From positions 1-64,000 of the forward strand of contig JAVBRB010000037.1 in the NCBI GenBank assembly GCA_031548515.1: a stretch of 64,000 nt of DNA, in the 5' to 3' direction. The notes under the pieces are model-generated. The model had not been told where the DNA came from. It made no database searches and saw nothing but the letters and a program-made list of their open reading frames with translations. The position numbers and the translations under genes are program-made. This document shows positions 15,071 to 24,127 of this stretch, one piece after another. Position 1 is the stretch's first letter, and every line of letters starts with the position of its first letter. Origin of the DNA: UBA940 sp031548515 (GTDB taxonomy: Bacteria; Bacteroidota; Bacteroidia; Bacteroidales; Rikenellaceae).

Positions 15071-16195
15071 ATGAGGACGAGGTACATACTGATGCTTGCC
15101 GTTTTACTCTCGCTGGTTACCGGAACAAAAGCGCAATTTTCACTCAACACGGTGGAAGAGAGCGCCAAACTCAAGGTGCCGATGAAAATATACCAGGTCC
15201 CGTTGAAAGCGGACGTCATTAACGACGCTAAAGCGCGAATGATTCGCAAGGCCCTTTGGCGCCAGCGGAATCTGGTCGACACTAAAATATCTTTTACCGG
15301 TTCCACGACCCAGTTCAACGACGCATGGAGCAGTAACGGGGGGCAGAATGTCATTTCCGGTTTTTTATCGGGATATTATTACCATAACTACGATCGCAAA
15401 CGGTTCTCTTTTACGTTCAGGTTCGATGCAAATTACGGCGTGAATTTCATAGACGACACCTGGTTCAAAAATCAGGATTATTTCAAAATATACGACAATG
15501 CGAAGTGGAAGATCAAAACCGAAGGCGCGTTGAGGAATTGGGCGTACAGTTTCGAATCATCCTTTGAGTCGCAGTTCTCCACCGGTTACGAATCAAGGGC
15601 CTCTAAGGCTAAGGATATAGTGTGGAGTAATTTTATGGCGCCTGGCAAACTCAACGGCGGGATTGGGCTTACCTATACTTCGCCGAATCCTAAACTGCCT
15701 TTTGTCATAACTATCTCTCCTGCGTCAGGCACCGTATTGTTTGTTACGGACGACCGCATTCCGCCCGGCAGGAGGCAAAATCTCGGTATTCCGGTGACTA
15801 CCACACCGATATACGGAGAAGACGGTACCACTATAATCGGTTACGATTACGATTACAAAAATTTCAAGGCTGAAGGCGGTTCCAACTTCAGGCTCACATT
15901 CAACCGTGTGTTCAAGTTCGGCAAGAAACAAGGCATTTCATTACAGTATAATACCGACCTGTCCTCTTTCTATGGCTGGATAACGCAGGTCTCGAGGCAT
16001 GCCCTGCCCAATACGACCCCTCCGCAGGCTCTCCTGCCTACTGTAAACTGGACTAATGCCATAAATTTCAACCCCATAAAATTCCTTACGTTTCAATTCT
16101 CCACCCGTACGGTATACGACCGCAGCCAGATCGACAAGGTACAGATGCAGTATTTCCTGAGCGTGGGCCTCTCATATTCATATAAAAACAAGTAA
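15071..16195 (+). CDS. DUF3078 family outer-membrane-type protein
   Basis: The 374-residue protein starts with a signal peptide (MRTRYILMLAVLLSLVTGTKAQ) and then consists of alternating hydrophobic and aromatic strands typical of an outer-membrane beta-barrel. The segment LVDTKISFTGSTTQFNDAWS followed by GGQNVISGFLSGYYYH matches the Bacteroidota-specific DUF3078 family, which is common but uncharacterised. It begins a plus-strand operon with an S41 protease 7 bp downstream. Confidence 0.85.
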   Translation: MRTRYILMLAVLLSLVTGTKAQFSLNTVEESAKLKVPMKIYQVPLKADVINDAKARMIRKALWRQRNLVDTKISFTGSTTQFNDAWSSNGGQNVISGFLSGYYYHNYDRKRFSFTFRFDANYGVNFIDDTWFKNQDYFKIYDNAKWKIKTEGALRNWAYSFESSFESQFSTGYESRASKAKDIVWSNFMAPGKLNGGIGLTYTSPNPKLPFVITISPASGTVLFVTDDRIPPGRRQNLGIPVTTTPIYGEDGTTIIGYDYDYKNFKAEGGSNFRLTFNRVFKFGKKQGISLQYNTDLSSFYGWITQVSRHALPNTTPPQALLPTVNWTNAINFNPIKFLTFQFSTRTVYDRSQIDKVQMQYFLSVGLSYSYKNK

Positions 16196-16202
16196 AAACA
16201 AA

Positions 16203-17822
16203 GTGGCGAATAATTCCAAAAAGACCGTCGTAGCGCCGTTGCTCATTGGCGGAGGCATCATCATAGGCCTGCTGGCCGGTTTCCTGTTGGCTCCGGGCGG
16301 AAACATGAATCCAGGGAAAGCTATTCCAATGGGTTCGAAATCCGACAAGATATCGTACACCATGTCGCTAATAGAGCAGATGTATGTCGATCCGGTAAGC
16401 CCGGATTCCCTGGCCGACATTGCCATACCGATAATTCTAGAAGAACTCGATCCGCATTCAGTGTATATCCCCGCAGTGGATCTGACCGCGGTGAGCGAAC
16501 CGTTGGAAGGTGAATTCGACGGCATAGGCGTAATGTTCAATATGCTGACCGATACCGTGGTAGTGCTCAACGTCATACCCCTCGGTCCGAGCGACAAGGC
16601 CGGCATCCAGAACGGCGACCGTATCATTAAGATTAACGATACGTTGGTAGCAGGTCGGAAACTGCCGCAGGACCAGGTGGTTAAAAAACTGCGCGGGCCG
16701 CGTGGGACGAGCGTAAACCTTTCCATCGAGCGACAGGGGGCGCCCGACCTTGTCCCCATAACCATAGAGCGCGGCGTTATACCTATCAAGGCGTTGGATG
16801 CCGCGTTCATGATCAAGCCTGGAATCGGTTTTGTGAAACTCTCCGCTTTCTCCAAGGCTTCTTACGTCGAACTGAGCAAGGCTCTGCAGGAATTGCAGGG
16901 ACAGGGTATGAAACAACTGATCTTCGACCTGCGCGACAATTCTGGCGGTTTCCTGGACCAGGCCATCGCCATTGCGAATATGTTTCTTCCCGAGGGCGAT
17001 CTGATTGTCTATACCGAGGACCGCAACAAAGAGCAGGTCAAGGAGTACAGCAACGGGAAGGGCGGATTTACCGGGCTGCCGCTTGTTGTGTTGATAGATG
17101 AGGGCAGCGCTTCATCGAGCGAGATACTTGCGGGTGCGATCCAGGACAACGACCGAGGCAGGATAGTCGGACGCCGTTCGTTTGGCAAGGGTCTGGTGCA
17201 AAGGCAGATGCCGTATCCCGACGGCTCGGCGTTGAGGCTTACCATAGCGCGGTACTATACCCCGTCGGGACGATCTATACAGAAGCCATACGGCAATGGC
17301 CCGGAAGAATACCGTATGGACATAGCCAACCGCTACAACCATAGCGAAATGTTTTCGGCCGACAGCATACACCAGGATACCCTGAAATATTACACGAAAT
17401 CTGGACGTGTGGTCTATGGCGGCGGAGGCATTATGCCTGATTCTTTTGTTCCGATTGATACTGTCGGTTATACACCTTATTTTATGGCTGTTAATGGCCG
17501 TAATCTCATCTATCGCTACACCCTTGAATACGGCGACCGCCACCGTGCTCAGATGAATGCAGTGAAGACAGTCGATGAATTGAATGCCGTGCTCGATGCC
17601 GACAAGCGCCTTGTGGACGATTTTGTGACCTTCGCAGCACGCAACGGCGTGGCGCCGAATTACCGCCAGATAGCGATATCGCGTCCTGTGATCGAGGCTC
17701 AGTTGAGGGCATTTATCGGACGCAATACGGCGTTGGACTACACGGGATTCTATGCCAATATTTACCCGATCGACAACGCGCTGCTTAAAGCGATCGAGTG
17801 GTTTGAGGAAGGGAATAAGTAA
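16203..17822 (+). CDS. S41 family C-terminal processing peptidase
   Basis: The 539-residue protease has an N-terminal membrane anchor (VVAPLLIGGGIIIGLLAGFL), a PDZ domain (about residues 95-185, with GEFDGIGVMFNMLTDTVVVL) and the S41 catalytic domain. The Ser-Lys dyad is S304 in GSASSSEI and K329 in FGKGLVQ; the 25-residue spacing equals that of E. coli Prc. The start is a GTG at 16203, 7 bp after the upstream stop. It is required to include the membrane anchor, as no ATG lies before it. It probably processes periplasmic or lipoprotein substrates. Confidence 0.95.
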   Translation: MANNSKKTVVAPLLIGGGIIIGLLAGFLLAPGGNMNPGKAIPMGSKSDKISYTMSLIEQMYVDPVSPDSLADIAIPIILEELDPHSVYIPAVDLTAVSEPLEGEFDGIGVMFNMLTDTVVVLNVIPLGPSDKAGIQNGDRIIKINDTLVAGRKLPQDQVVKKLRGPRGTSVNLSIERQGAPDLVPITIERGVIPIKALDAAFMIKPGIGFVKLSAFSKASYVELSKALQELQGQGMKQLIFDLRDNSGGFLDQAIAIANMFLPEGDLIVYTEDRNKEQVKEYSNGKGGFTGLPLVVLIDEGSASSSEILAGAIQDNDRGRIVGRRSFGKGLVQRQMPYPDGSALRLTIARYYTPSGRSIQKPYGNGPEEYRMDIANRYNHSEMFSADSIHQDTLKYYTKSGRVVYGGGGIMPDSFVPIDTVGYTPYFMAVNGRNLIYRYTLEYGDRHRAQMNAVKTVDELNAVLDADKRLVDDFVTFAARNGVAPNYRQIAISRPVIEAQLRAFIGRNTALDYTGFYANIYPIDNALLKAIEWFEEGNK

Positions 17823-17830
17823 GGGTGCAT

Positions 17831-18070
17831 ATGTTTCAGAAAATCATAGGAATAATAGGTGCTCTCGCGGTATTGGGAGTGATCGCGATGGTGGCTGTAT
17901 CACCAAAGGCGGAAGGCTTTTTCCCCGGTATGTTTCATTTCATGAATCGTAAGCCGCAGATGGTTGTCCCCGATCTGCCGCCTGTGGATTCGGGTCCGGT
18001 GGCGCTTCCTGCCGACACTCTGTCTATCGCTCCTGAGGAACCATTATTGGATTCTGCTGCGGTGGAATAA
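17831..18070 (+). CDS. Small membrane-anchored protein
   Basis: This 79-residue protein has one N-terminal transmembrane segment (IIGIIGALAVLGVIAMVAV) and a proline- and acid-rich tail with no recognised domain. A GTG at 17825 two codons upstream is an alternative start. It is 8 bp downstream of the S41 protease, suggesting co-transcription and perhaps a role as a partner or substrate of the protease, but this is inference. Its length and composition make it a plausible but unconfirmed gene. Confidence 0.6.
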   Translation: MFQKIIGIIGALAVLGVIAMVAVSPKAEGFFPGMFHFMNRKPQMVVPDLPPVDSGPVALPADTLSIAPEEPLLDSAAVE

Positions 18071-18156
18071 TTTCTCATTTCCCATTTGAGAAAAAGAGAT
18101 GGCTTTTTGTCATGATTATTGCATGTTTTTGCATGATATGAAATAAAGATCAGAAA

Positions 18157-20460
18157 ATGACAGGACGCAAAAAAGGCGCAAACGCCGCCGGTCAGGATAA
18201 CCGGAAAAACAACAAACAACCGCACGACCGCAGTGCGATGATACTCCACCTGCTGCGCTCGATGCCTGAGAAAAAATTTACGTTAAAAGCCTTGGCGGCT
18301 GCCAGCGGAGGCGCAGATCCCCGCGGCAGGCAGCAAACATACGACATCCTCACCGACCTTGTGGTGCAGGGGGTTGTGGACTTTTCAGAACCGAGCAAAT
18401 ACCGCCTTTCGCAGGCCCACCAGCCCCACTACATCGGCACGGTCGATATGCTCGCGTCGGGTTCGATGTATGTCAAGGTCGACGAACTCGATTCGGATAT
18501 TTACGTCGACTCGCGTAACGGCAACCACGCGCTGGACGGCGACAAGGTCGAAGTGGCGATAACCCGCCGCAATAAACGTTCCGGCGGGCACGACGAGGGC
18601 GAGATCGTAAATGTGTTGGAGCGCAACCGGCGCAACTATATCGCGGTGCTCGACGTTACGGAGCATGCGGTGTTCGCGCGGCCCGACACGCGCAAAATGC
18701 CGGTCGACATATACATCAGGCGCAATGGCGACGAAGAACTGAAAAGCGGCCAGAAAGTTGTCGTGAAGATCATCGACTGGGCCGAAGGTAGCAAGAGTCC
18801 GGTCGGCGAGATTATCGACATTTTGGGTTTTGCAGGCGATAACGACACCGAAATGCACGCCATAATGGCCGAGTTCGACCTGCCGTATTACTTCGAGAAA
18901 AAAGTCGAGGAGGCCGCCGATGCTATTCCGGACCGGATTACGGCTGCAGAAATTTCGCGCCGCCGCGATTTCCGCGGAGTGACGACTTTCACCATCGACC
19001 CCGAAGATGCAAAGGATTTCGACGATGCATTGTCGATACGTAAACTGCGTGACGGGCTGTGGGAGATCGGCATACATATCGCCGATGTGACGCATTACGT
19101 GCAGCCCGGCTCGGTGGTCGACGTCGAGGGCGAAGACCGCGCGACTTCCGTGTACCTGGTCGACAGGACAATCCCGATGCTCCCCGAAAAACTCTCTAAC
19201 GACCTTTGCTCACTCCGTCCGAACGAGGAGAAGCTATGCTTCTCGGCGGTTTTCGAAATTGATGAAGAACTTGAGATACACAAAGAATGGTTCGGCCGCA
19301 CGGTGATACTTTCCGACCGCCGCTTCACATACGAAGAGGCCCAGAGCATCATCGAAACAGGCGGAGGCGATTTCAAAGAAGAGATTCTGAAACTCAACGA
19401 ACTGGCCCAAAAGATGCGCCGGAAGCGTTTTGCAAAGGGCGCAATTACTTTCGAGCGCGAAGAGTTCAAATTCCGTCTCGACGATAAGGGCAAGCCTCTG
19501 AGCGTTTATCACAAGGTGATGAAGGAGTCGAACCAGCTGATAGAGGAGTTTATGCTGCTGGCCAACAAAAAGGTGGCGGAATTCGTAGGCAAGAACCGCG
19601 AGACCGGCAAGAAGTCGGGCAAGACGTTCGTCTATCGCGTCCACGACAAACCGGATGAGGATAAATTGTTGAAATTCTCGGACTTCGTGATCCGCTTCGG
19701 CTACTATTTCCGTCCCGATCGCATCAAGGACGTGTCGAAGCAAATGAACACGTTGATGGATAAGATCAAAGGTAAGAGCGAAGAGAATGTTATCTCGACA
19801 CTGGCGATCCGCACCATGGCCAAAGCCTTCTACTCGACCGATAACATAGGCCACTACGGGTTGGCTTTTCCCTACTACACCCATTTTACATCGCCCATCC
19901 GCCGCTATCCCGATGTGATGGTGCATCGCCTGTTGGCGCATTACCTAGACAACGGGAAGAATGCCGACAAGGAAAAGTACGAAAAACTGTGCGAGCATTC
20001 GTCTGAAATGGAAGTCCGTGCTGCCGAGGCTGAACGCGCTTCGGTGAAGTACAAGATGGCCGAATTCATGCTCGACAAGGTCGGGCAGGAGTTCAACGGC
20101 CATATTTCAGGCATTACCGATTGGGGCATATATGTCGAACTGGACGAAAGCCTCATCGAAGGAATGGTTTCGATGCGCGACGTTGCGGATGATTTTTACC
20201 GCTTCGACGAAAATATCTATGCCGCCGTCGGACAATCGAACGGACGCAAGTTCACGCTCGGAGACAAAGTCGTCGTGAAAGTGAAAGGGGTCGATCTGGC
20301 CCACCGGCAGATAGATTTTATCCTGACCGCGACCATCGATTTCGAAACCGGAAGGGCCATTCCCCTGCCCCAGTTGCACCGCCAGGAACCATCCGGCAGA
20401 AACGCCGGTAACGGAAAACCGGAATACCGTAAGGGAAATAAAAAGAGCAGGCGCAGATAA
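18157..20460 (+). CDS. rnr: Ribonuclease R
   Basis: RNase R (767 residues) is a 3'-5' exoribonuclease that degrades structured RNA. It has an N-terminal winged-helix region, cold-shock domains (residues about 85-240), the RNB catalytic domain and a C-terminal S1 domain (about 650-735, GQEFNGHISGITDWGIYVEL). The catalytic aspartates are in DPEDAKDFDDALSI near residue 281. The basic tail (KPEYRKGNKKSRRR) is typical. The 86-bp spacer upstream holds a TTTCTCA/TGAGAAA hairpin at 18071-18093 and direct GCATG repeats. Confidence 0.97.
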   Translation: MTGRKKGANAAGQDNRKNNKQPHDRSAMILHLLRSMPEKKFTLKALAAASGGADPRGRQQTYDILTDLVVQGVVDFSEPSKYRLSQAHQPHYIGTVDMLASGSMYVKVDELDSDIYVDSRNGNHALDGDKVEVAITRRNKRSGGHDEGEIVNVLERNRRNYIAVLDVTEHAVFARPDTRKMPVDIYIRRNGDEELKSGQKVVVKIIDWAEGSKSPVGEIIDILGFAGDNDTEMHAIMAEFDLPYYFEKKVEEAADAIPDRITAAEISRRRDFRGVTTFTIDPEDAKDFDDALSIRKLRDGLWEIGIHIADVTHYVQPGSVVDVEGEDRATSVYLVDRTIPMLPEKLSNDLCSLRPNEEKLCFSAVFEIDEELEIHKEWFGRTVILSDRRFTYEEAQSIIETGGGDFKEEILKLNELAQKMRRKRFAKGAITFEREEFKFRLDDKGKPLSVYHKVMKESNQLIEEFMLLANKKVAEFVGKNRETGKKSGKTFVYRVHDKPDEDKLLKFSDFVIRFGYYFRPDRIKDVSKQMNTLMDKIKGKSEENVISTLAIRTMAKAFYSTDNIGHYGLAFPYYTHFTSPIRRYPDVMVHRLLAHYLDNGKNADKEKYEKLCEHSSEMEVRAAEAERASVKYKMAEFMLDKVGQEFNGHISGITDWGIYVELDESLIEGMVSMRDVADDFYRFDENIYAAVGQSNGRKFTLGDKVVVKVKGVDLAHRQIDFILTATIDFETGRAIPLPQLHRQEPSGRNAGNGKPEYRKGNKKSRRR

Positions 20461-20475
20461 GCGGTTTCTGCAGAA

Positions 20476-22683
20476 ATGAGAGAACCCAAATCATTCCCCA
20501 ATATGGTCAGAAACCTGATATTTATCATTATGCTTCTGATTGGGCCGCATATTGCCTGCGCACAGGAGTTGCCCTATCGAAACACTATCCTCGGTTACGA
20601 GGAACGTGTCTGCGACCTCATCTCCCGTATGACGTTGGAAGAGAAAATTTCCCAGCTGTGTAATGATGCGCATGGCATCGACCGGCTCGGCGTCCTGCCG
20701 TACAACTGGTGGAGCGAGGCTTTGCACGGGGTCGCCCGGAATGGTAAAGCTACGGTATTCCCTCAGGCCATAGGACTTGCCGCAACTTTCGATACGGCAT
20801 TGGTATATAAGGCCGCATCGGCCATCTCGGACGAGGCAAGGGTGAAGTTCAATGTGGCCCAAAAGGCACGCAATTATGGTACATACGCCGGCCTGACTTT
20901 CTGGACGCCGAATATCAATATTTTCCGTGATCCCCGTTGGGGACGCGGACAGGAAACATACGGGGAAGACCCCTATCTGACATCCAGAATAGGCATAGCC
21001 TTTGTGAAGGGGATGCAGGGCGATGATCCGCGGTATCTGAAAACAGCCGCGTGTGCCAAACATTATGCCGTCCATTCCGGGCCTGAGGCGCTCCGGCATG
21101 AATTCAATGTGTCTCCTTCTAAAAAAGACCTTTTCGAGACCTATCTGCCGGCCTTCGAGGCGTTGGTTAAAGAGGGCGGTGTGGAGGCGGTAATGGGCGC
21201 ATACAACAGAGTTTATGGTGAAAGCGCTTCTGCAAGCCAATATCTTTTGAACGATATTCTGAGAGGGCGATGGGGGTTTAAGGGGCACGTGGTATCCGAC
21301 TGCGGGGCGTTGGATGATATATACAGGCATCACGATCTGGCCAGGGATGCTCCCGAAGCGGCGGCGATAGCAGTCAAGGCGGGATTGGACCTGAACTGCG
21401 GAGGAACTTACAGACATTTGGGAGAGGCTGTCGAACGTGGGCTTGTCACGGAAGCCGAAGTGAACCAGTTGCTGTTCCGCCTCATGATGACCCGCTTCCG
21501 CCTCGGGCTGTTCGATCCCCTGGAAGACAATCCCTATAATTCCATCCAGGAATCCATTCTGGGCGGCGAAGAAAATGCCGGGCTTGCGTATAGGGCGGCG
21601 GTCGAGTCGATGGTGCTTTTGCAGAACAAAAATAATGTACTACCCCTGAAAAAAGATGTGGGAAACGTTTTGGTAACAGGACCTTATGCTGCCGACGTCC
21701 ATGTGCTGATGGGCAATTATTACGGTTTATCGGACAAAATGTATACATATCTGGAGGGAATGGTGAATAAAGCCGGCCTGACGACCAGAGTTGAATTCCT
21801 GCCGGGTATTCTACCTACCGTGCAGAATACCGATCCGATGAATCTGGCTACCGGATCTGCCAGATACAGCGACGCCACCATTGTCGTACTCGGCGAATCT
21901 GGCAATACCGAGGGTGAGGAGGGCGACGCGATCGCGTCCGATTACAATGGGGACAGGCTCTCGCTTGCATTGCCTCCGCATCAGATAGAGTTTCTCAGGA
22001 GATTGAGAGAAGGCCACAGCAGGCCGATCATTACGGTCCTTACCGGAGGCAGTCCCATCGACCTTGGTGAAGTGTCGGCGCTGTCCGACGCAGTGATCAT
22101 GGCGTGGTATCCGGGACAGGCCGGCGGATTGGCTTTGGCCGATATCATTTTCGGCAATGAGTCCCCGTCCGGAAGGCTTCCCGTAACTTTCCCGGTTTCA
22201 GATTCGAAATTACCGCCATATGAGGATTACTCCATGAAAGGGCGTACATACAGATATATGTCCGACAATATCATGTATCCTTTCGGCTATGGGCTGACAT
22301 ATTCGGACGTTTCATATTCGGATATGAAACTCGTGGGCGGAAAATTTTCACACGGAAAAAACACCGTGGTGGAGGTTGTGATCAGGAATACGGGCAGCCG
22401 TGCCGTGTCCGAGGTGGTGCAGTTGTATGTTGCCGCGCCCGGTGCCGGGATCGACAATCCCTTCGTGTCATTGATAGACTTCAGCAGGCAGACGCTGCAA
22501 CCCGGGGAATCCCGTGTCGTAAGGTTTGCAATACCGTCATCCAAACTGGAATCGGTCATGGAGGACGGTTCGAAAAAATTGATCGCCGGAAGATATACTT
22601 TGATCGCTTCCGGGAGTGCTCCCTGCGAAAGAAGCAGGGAACTGGGAGTACCCGAAGTGTTGCTTGGCTTCATTGTGAAGTGA
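20476..22683 (+). CDS. Secreted GH3 beta-glycosidase (beta-xylosidase/glucosidase type)
   Basis: The 735-residue enzyme has a signal peptide ending near ACAQ (the start may be the ATG at 20476 or at 20503). The GH3 TIM barrel contains PQAIGLAATFD, FWTPNINIFRDPRWGRGQE and the nucleophile D275 in VVSDCGALDD. An alpha/beta sandwich and a fibronectin-III-like domain (GKNTVVEVVIRNTGSRAVSE) follow. The FRDPRWGRGQETYGEDPYL block is usual for beta-xylosidase-type GH3 members. No SusC/SusD or hybrid regulator lies nearby, so it is not in a typical polysaccharide utilisation locus. Confidence 0.92.
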   Translation: MREPKSFPNMVRNLIFIIMLLIGPHIACAQELPYRNTILGYEERVCDLISRMTLEEKISQLCNDAHGIDRLGVLPYNWWSEALHGVARNGKATVFPQAIGLAATFDTALVYKAASAISDEARVKFNVAQKARNYGTYAGLTFWTPNINIFRDPRWGRGQETYGEDPYLTSRIGIAFVKGMQGDDPRYLKTAACAKHYAVHSGPEALRHEFNVSPSKKDLFETYLPAFEALVKEGGVEAVMGAYNRVYGESASASQYLLNDILRGRWGFKGHVVSDCGALDDIYRHHDLARDAPEAAAIAVKAGLDLNCGGTYRHLGEAVERGLVTEAEVNQLLFRLMMTRFRLGLFDPLEDNPYNSIQESILGGEENAGLAYRAAVESMVLLQNKNNVLPLKKDVGNVLVTGPYAADVHVLMGNYYGLSDKMYTYLEGMVNKAGLTTRVEFLPGILPTVQNTDPMNLATGSARYSDATIVVLGESGNTEGEEGDAIASDYNGDRLSLALPPHQIEFLRRLREGHSRPIITVLTGGSPIDLGEVSALSDAVIMAWYPGQAGGLALADIIFGNESPSGRLPVTFPVSDSKLPPYEDYSMKGRTYRYMSDNIMYPFGYGLTYSDVSYSDMKLVGGKFSHGKNTVVEVVIRNTGSRAVSEVVQLYVAAPGAGIDNPFVSLIDFSRQTLQPGESRVVRFAIPSSKLESVMEDGSKKLIAGRYTLIASGSAPCERSRELGVPEVLLGFIVK

Positions 22684-22735
22684 TCTGCAGGTGGTTGCCG
22701 AAGCTGTTGCCGTTGATAAACCGCAGCCGTCGTTA

Positions 22736-23341
22736 TTACGGCTCTTTTGAGATTTCGCGGCGGTTGATAATGGCATGGGATATGGTCAGTTCGTCGGCAT
22801 ACTCTATTTCGTCTCCGAAACCTATCCCGCGCGCGATGCAGGTAACTTTCAATTCATGGAAACCGCGCAGGCGGTTCAGTATATAGAATAGCGTAGTTTC
22901 GCCCTCTACTGTAGTGCTTATTGCCAGAATTATCTCTTTTACTCCGCCTGCTGCAATATTGTCAAGCAGCAGATCTATCTTCAGGTCCGACGGCGCTATA
23001 CCCGACATCGGCGAAATGACTCCGCCCAGGACGTGGTAAAGACCTCTGAACTGTCCTGTTTTTTCGATGGACATTACATCGCCCACCTGTTCGACGACGC
23101 AGATTGTTCCGGTATCGCGGCTACGGTCGCTGCATATTTCGCAAAATTCATTGTCCGACAGGTTGTTGCAGCGGGTGCAATAGCGTATCCCAGTACGGAA
23201 ATCGGCGATCGACAGTACCAGTTGGGCGATGTCGTCTTCGCGCGAGCGCAGGATGTGCATGGAAAGCCTCAGGGCAGTCCGTTTACCTATCCCAGGCAGT
23301 CTTGAAAGTTCCCTTACTACTTCATCAAGAAGTCGTGACAT
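22736..23341 (-). CDS. recR: Recombination protein RecR
   Basis: RecR (201 residues) works with RecF and RecO to load RecA at gaps. The N-terminal helix-hairpin-helix (LSRLPGIGKRTALRLSMHIL), the four-cysteine zinc motif (YCTRCNNLSDNEFCEIC) and the Toprim domain (TICVVEQVGDVMSIEKTGQF) are all intact. It is 13 bp downstream of the BatE-like gene on the same strand, so it may be expressed with batD-batE. Confidence 0.97.
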   Translation of the reverse strand: MSRLLDEVVRELSRLPGIGKRTALRLSMHILRSREDDIAQLVLSIADFRTGIRYCTRCNNLSDNEFCEICSDRSRDTGTICVVEQVGDVMSIEKTGQFRGLYHVLGGVISPMSGIAPSDLKIDLLLDNIAAGGVKEIILAISTTVEGETTLFYILNRLRGFHELKVTCIARGIGFGDEIEYADELTISHAIINRREISKEP

Positions 23342-23354
23342 TTATAGAAGCGGA

Positions 23355-24122
23355 TTAGTCTATCATTTCGATCGCGGACGTCTTGATCCAGCCCTGATTG
23401 CCGTCGGCTAGTTCTATTTTGCGCCAACCGTTGAGCGAGTCGAGTACCTCTGCTTTGGCACCTTCGTATAGCAGGAAAAGGTCTTTGCCGGCATTGTCGG
23501 GCGAACTTTTAACCGACGCCGAAGTGCCGGTGACTATCGCCTGCGTGCTTTCCACTCTTTCGTTGTAGTCGCTCGAAGCAAATCCGAACGCAAACAGGAA
23601 CAGCACAAATCCGGCGATCGCTCCCCAGAAACCGGCCTTACGCACCCTGCGCCGCAGTGGCAGCAGGTATAGCAGCGTTCCGCCGAGAGCCAGCGCGAAC
23701 AATCCTACCGACATCCAGGCCCAGGCATTTCCGCTCATTATCGATGACAGCGATTCCATCCAGCGTTTTACGAAAAATTCAGGAAGCGGTTCTATGCGGT
23801 TGCGAGTGTAGGTATTGGCTATTTCGAGGTTGTGCTCGATGTCCCTGTCGCCAGGCGCCAGCTTCTGGGCCTTGTTGTAATAAAGGATCGACTTACCTAT
23901 GCGGCCAACCTTGAACCAGGCGTTACCCATGTTGTAGTAGAGTTTCGCACTCACCATGCCGCTCTGTTCTATGGAATCGTAAAGGGCGATGGCTTCCGCA
24001 AAATCATTGTTGTAGTATGCGGTGTTGGCCTTATCCCATAGTTGTCCGGGATCACCGGCCGATAAAGCCGACACCGGAGCGGCGGCAAAAAATGAGAATA
24101 TGATTATGAGAAGACGTTTCAT
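23355..24122 (-). CDS. batE: BatE-like TPR and SH3 domain membrane protein
   Basis: The 255-residue protein has a signal peptide (LLIIIFSFFAAAPVSAL), TPR repeats at about residues 25-100 (NTAYYNNDFAEAIALYDSIE, LYYNMGNAWFKVGRIGKS), two membrane segments (about 130-180) and a C-terminal bacterial SH3 domain ending GNQGWIKTSAIEMID. This layout matches BatE of Bacteroidota, linked to aerotolerance in Bacteroides fragilis. It is 5 bp downstream of batD. The moxR, batA, batB and batC genes that usually precede it are not in this window. Confidence 0.85.
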   Translation of the reverse strand: MKRLLIIIFSFFAAAPVSALSAGDPGQLWDKANTAYYNNDFAEAIALYDSIEQSGMVSAKLYYNMGNAWFKVGRIGKSILYYNKAQKLAPGDRDIEHNLEIANTYTRNRIEPLPEFFVKRWMESLSSIMSGNAWAWMSVGLFALALGGTLLYLLPLRRRVRKAGFWGAIAGFVLFLFAFGFASSDYNERVESTQAIVTGTSASVKSSPDNAGKDLFLLYEGAKAEVLDSLNGWRKIELADGNQGWIKTSAIEMID

Positions 24123-24127
24123 GGCCG

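Noticed and set aside
18115..18140. Repeated GCATG motif before rnr as an operator
   Set aside because: Two short copies in AT-rich sequence could arise by chance and no regulator gene is adjacent.
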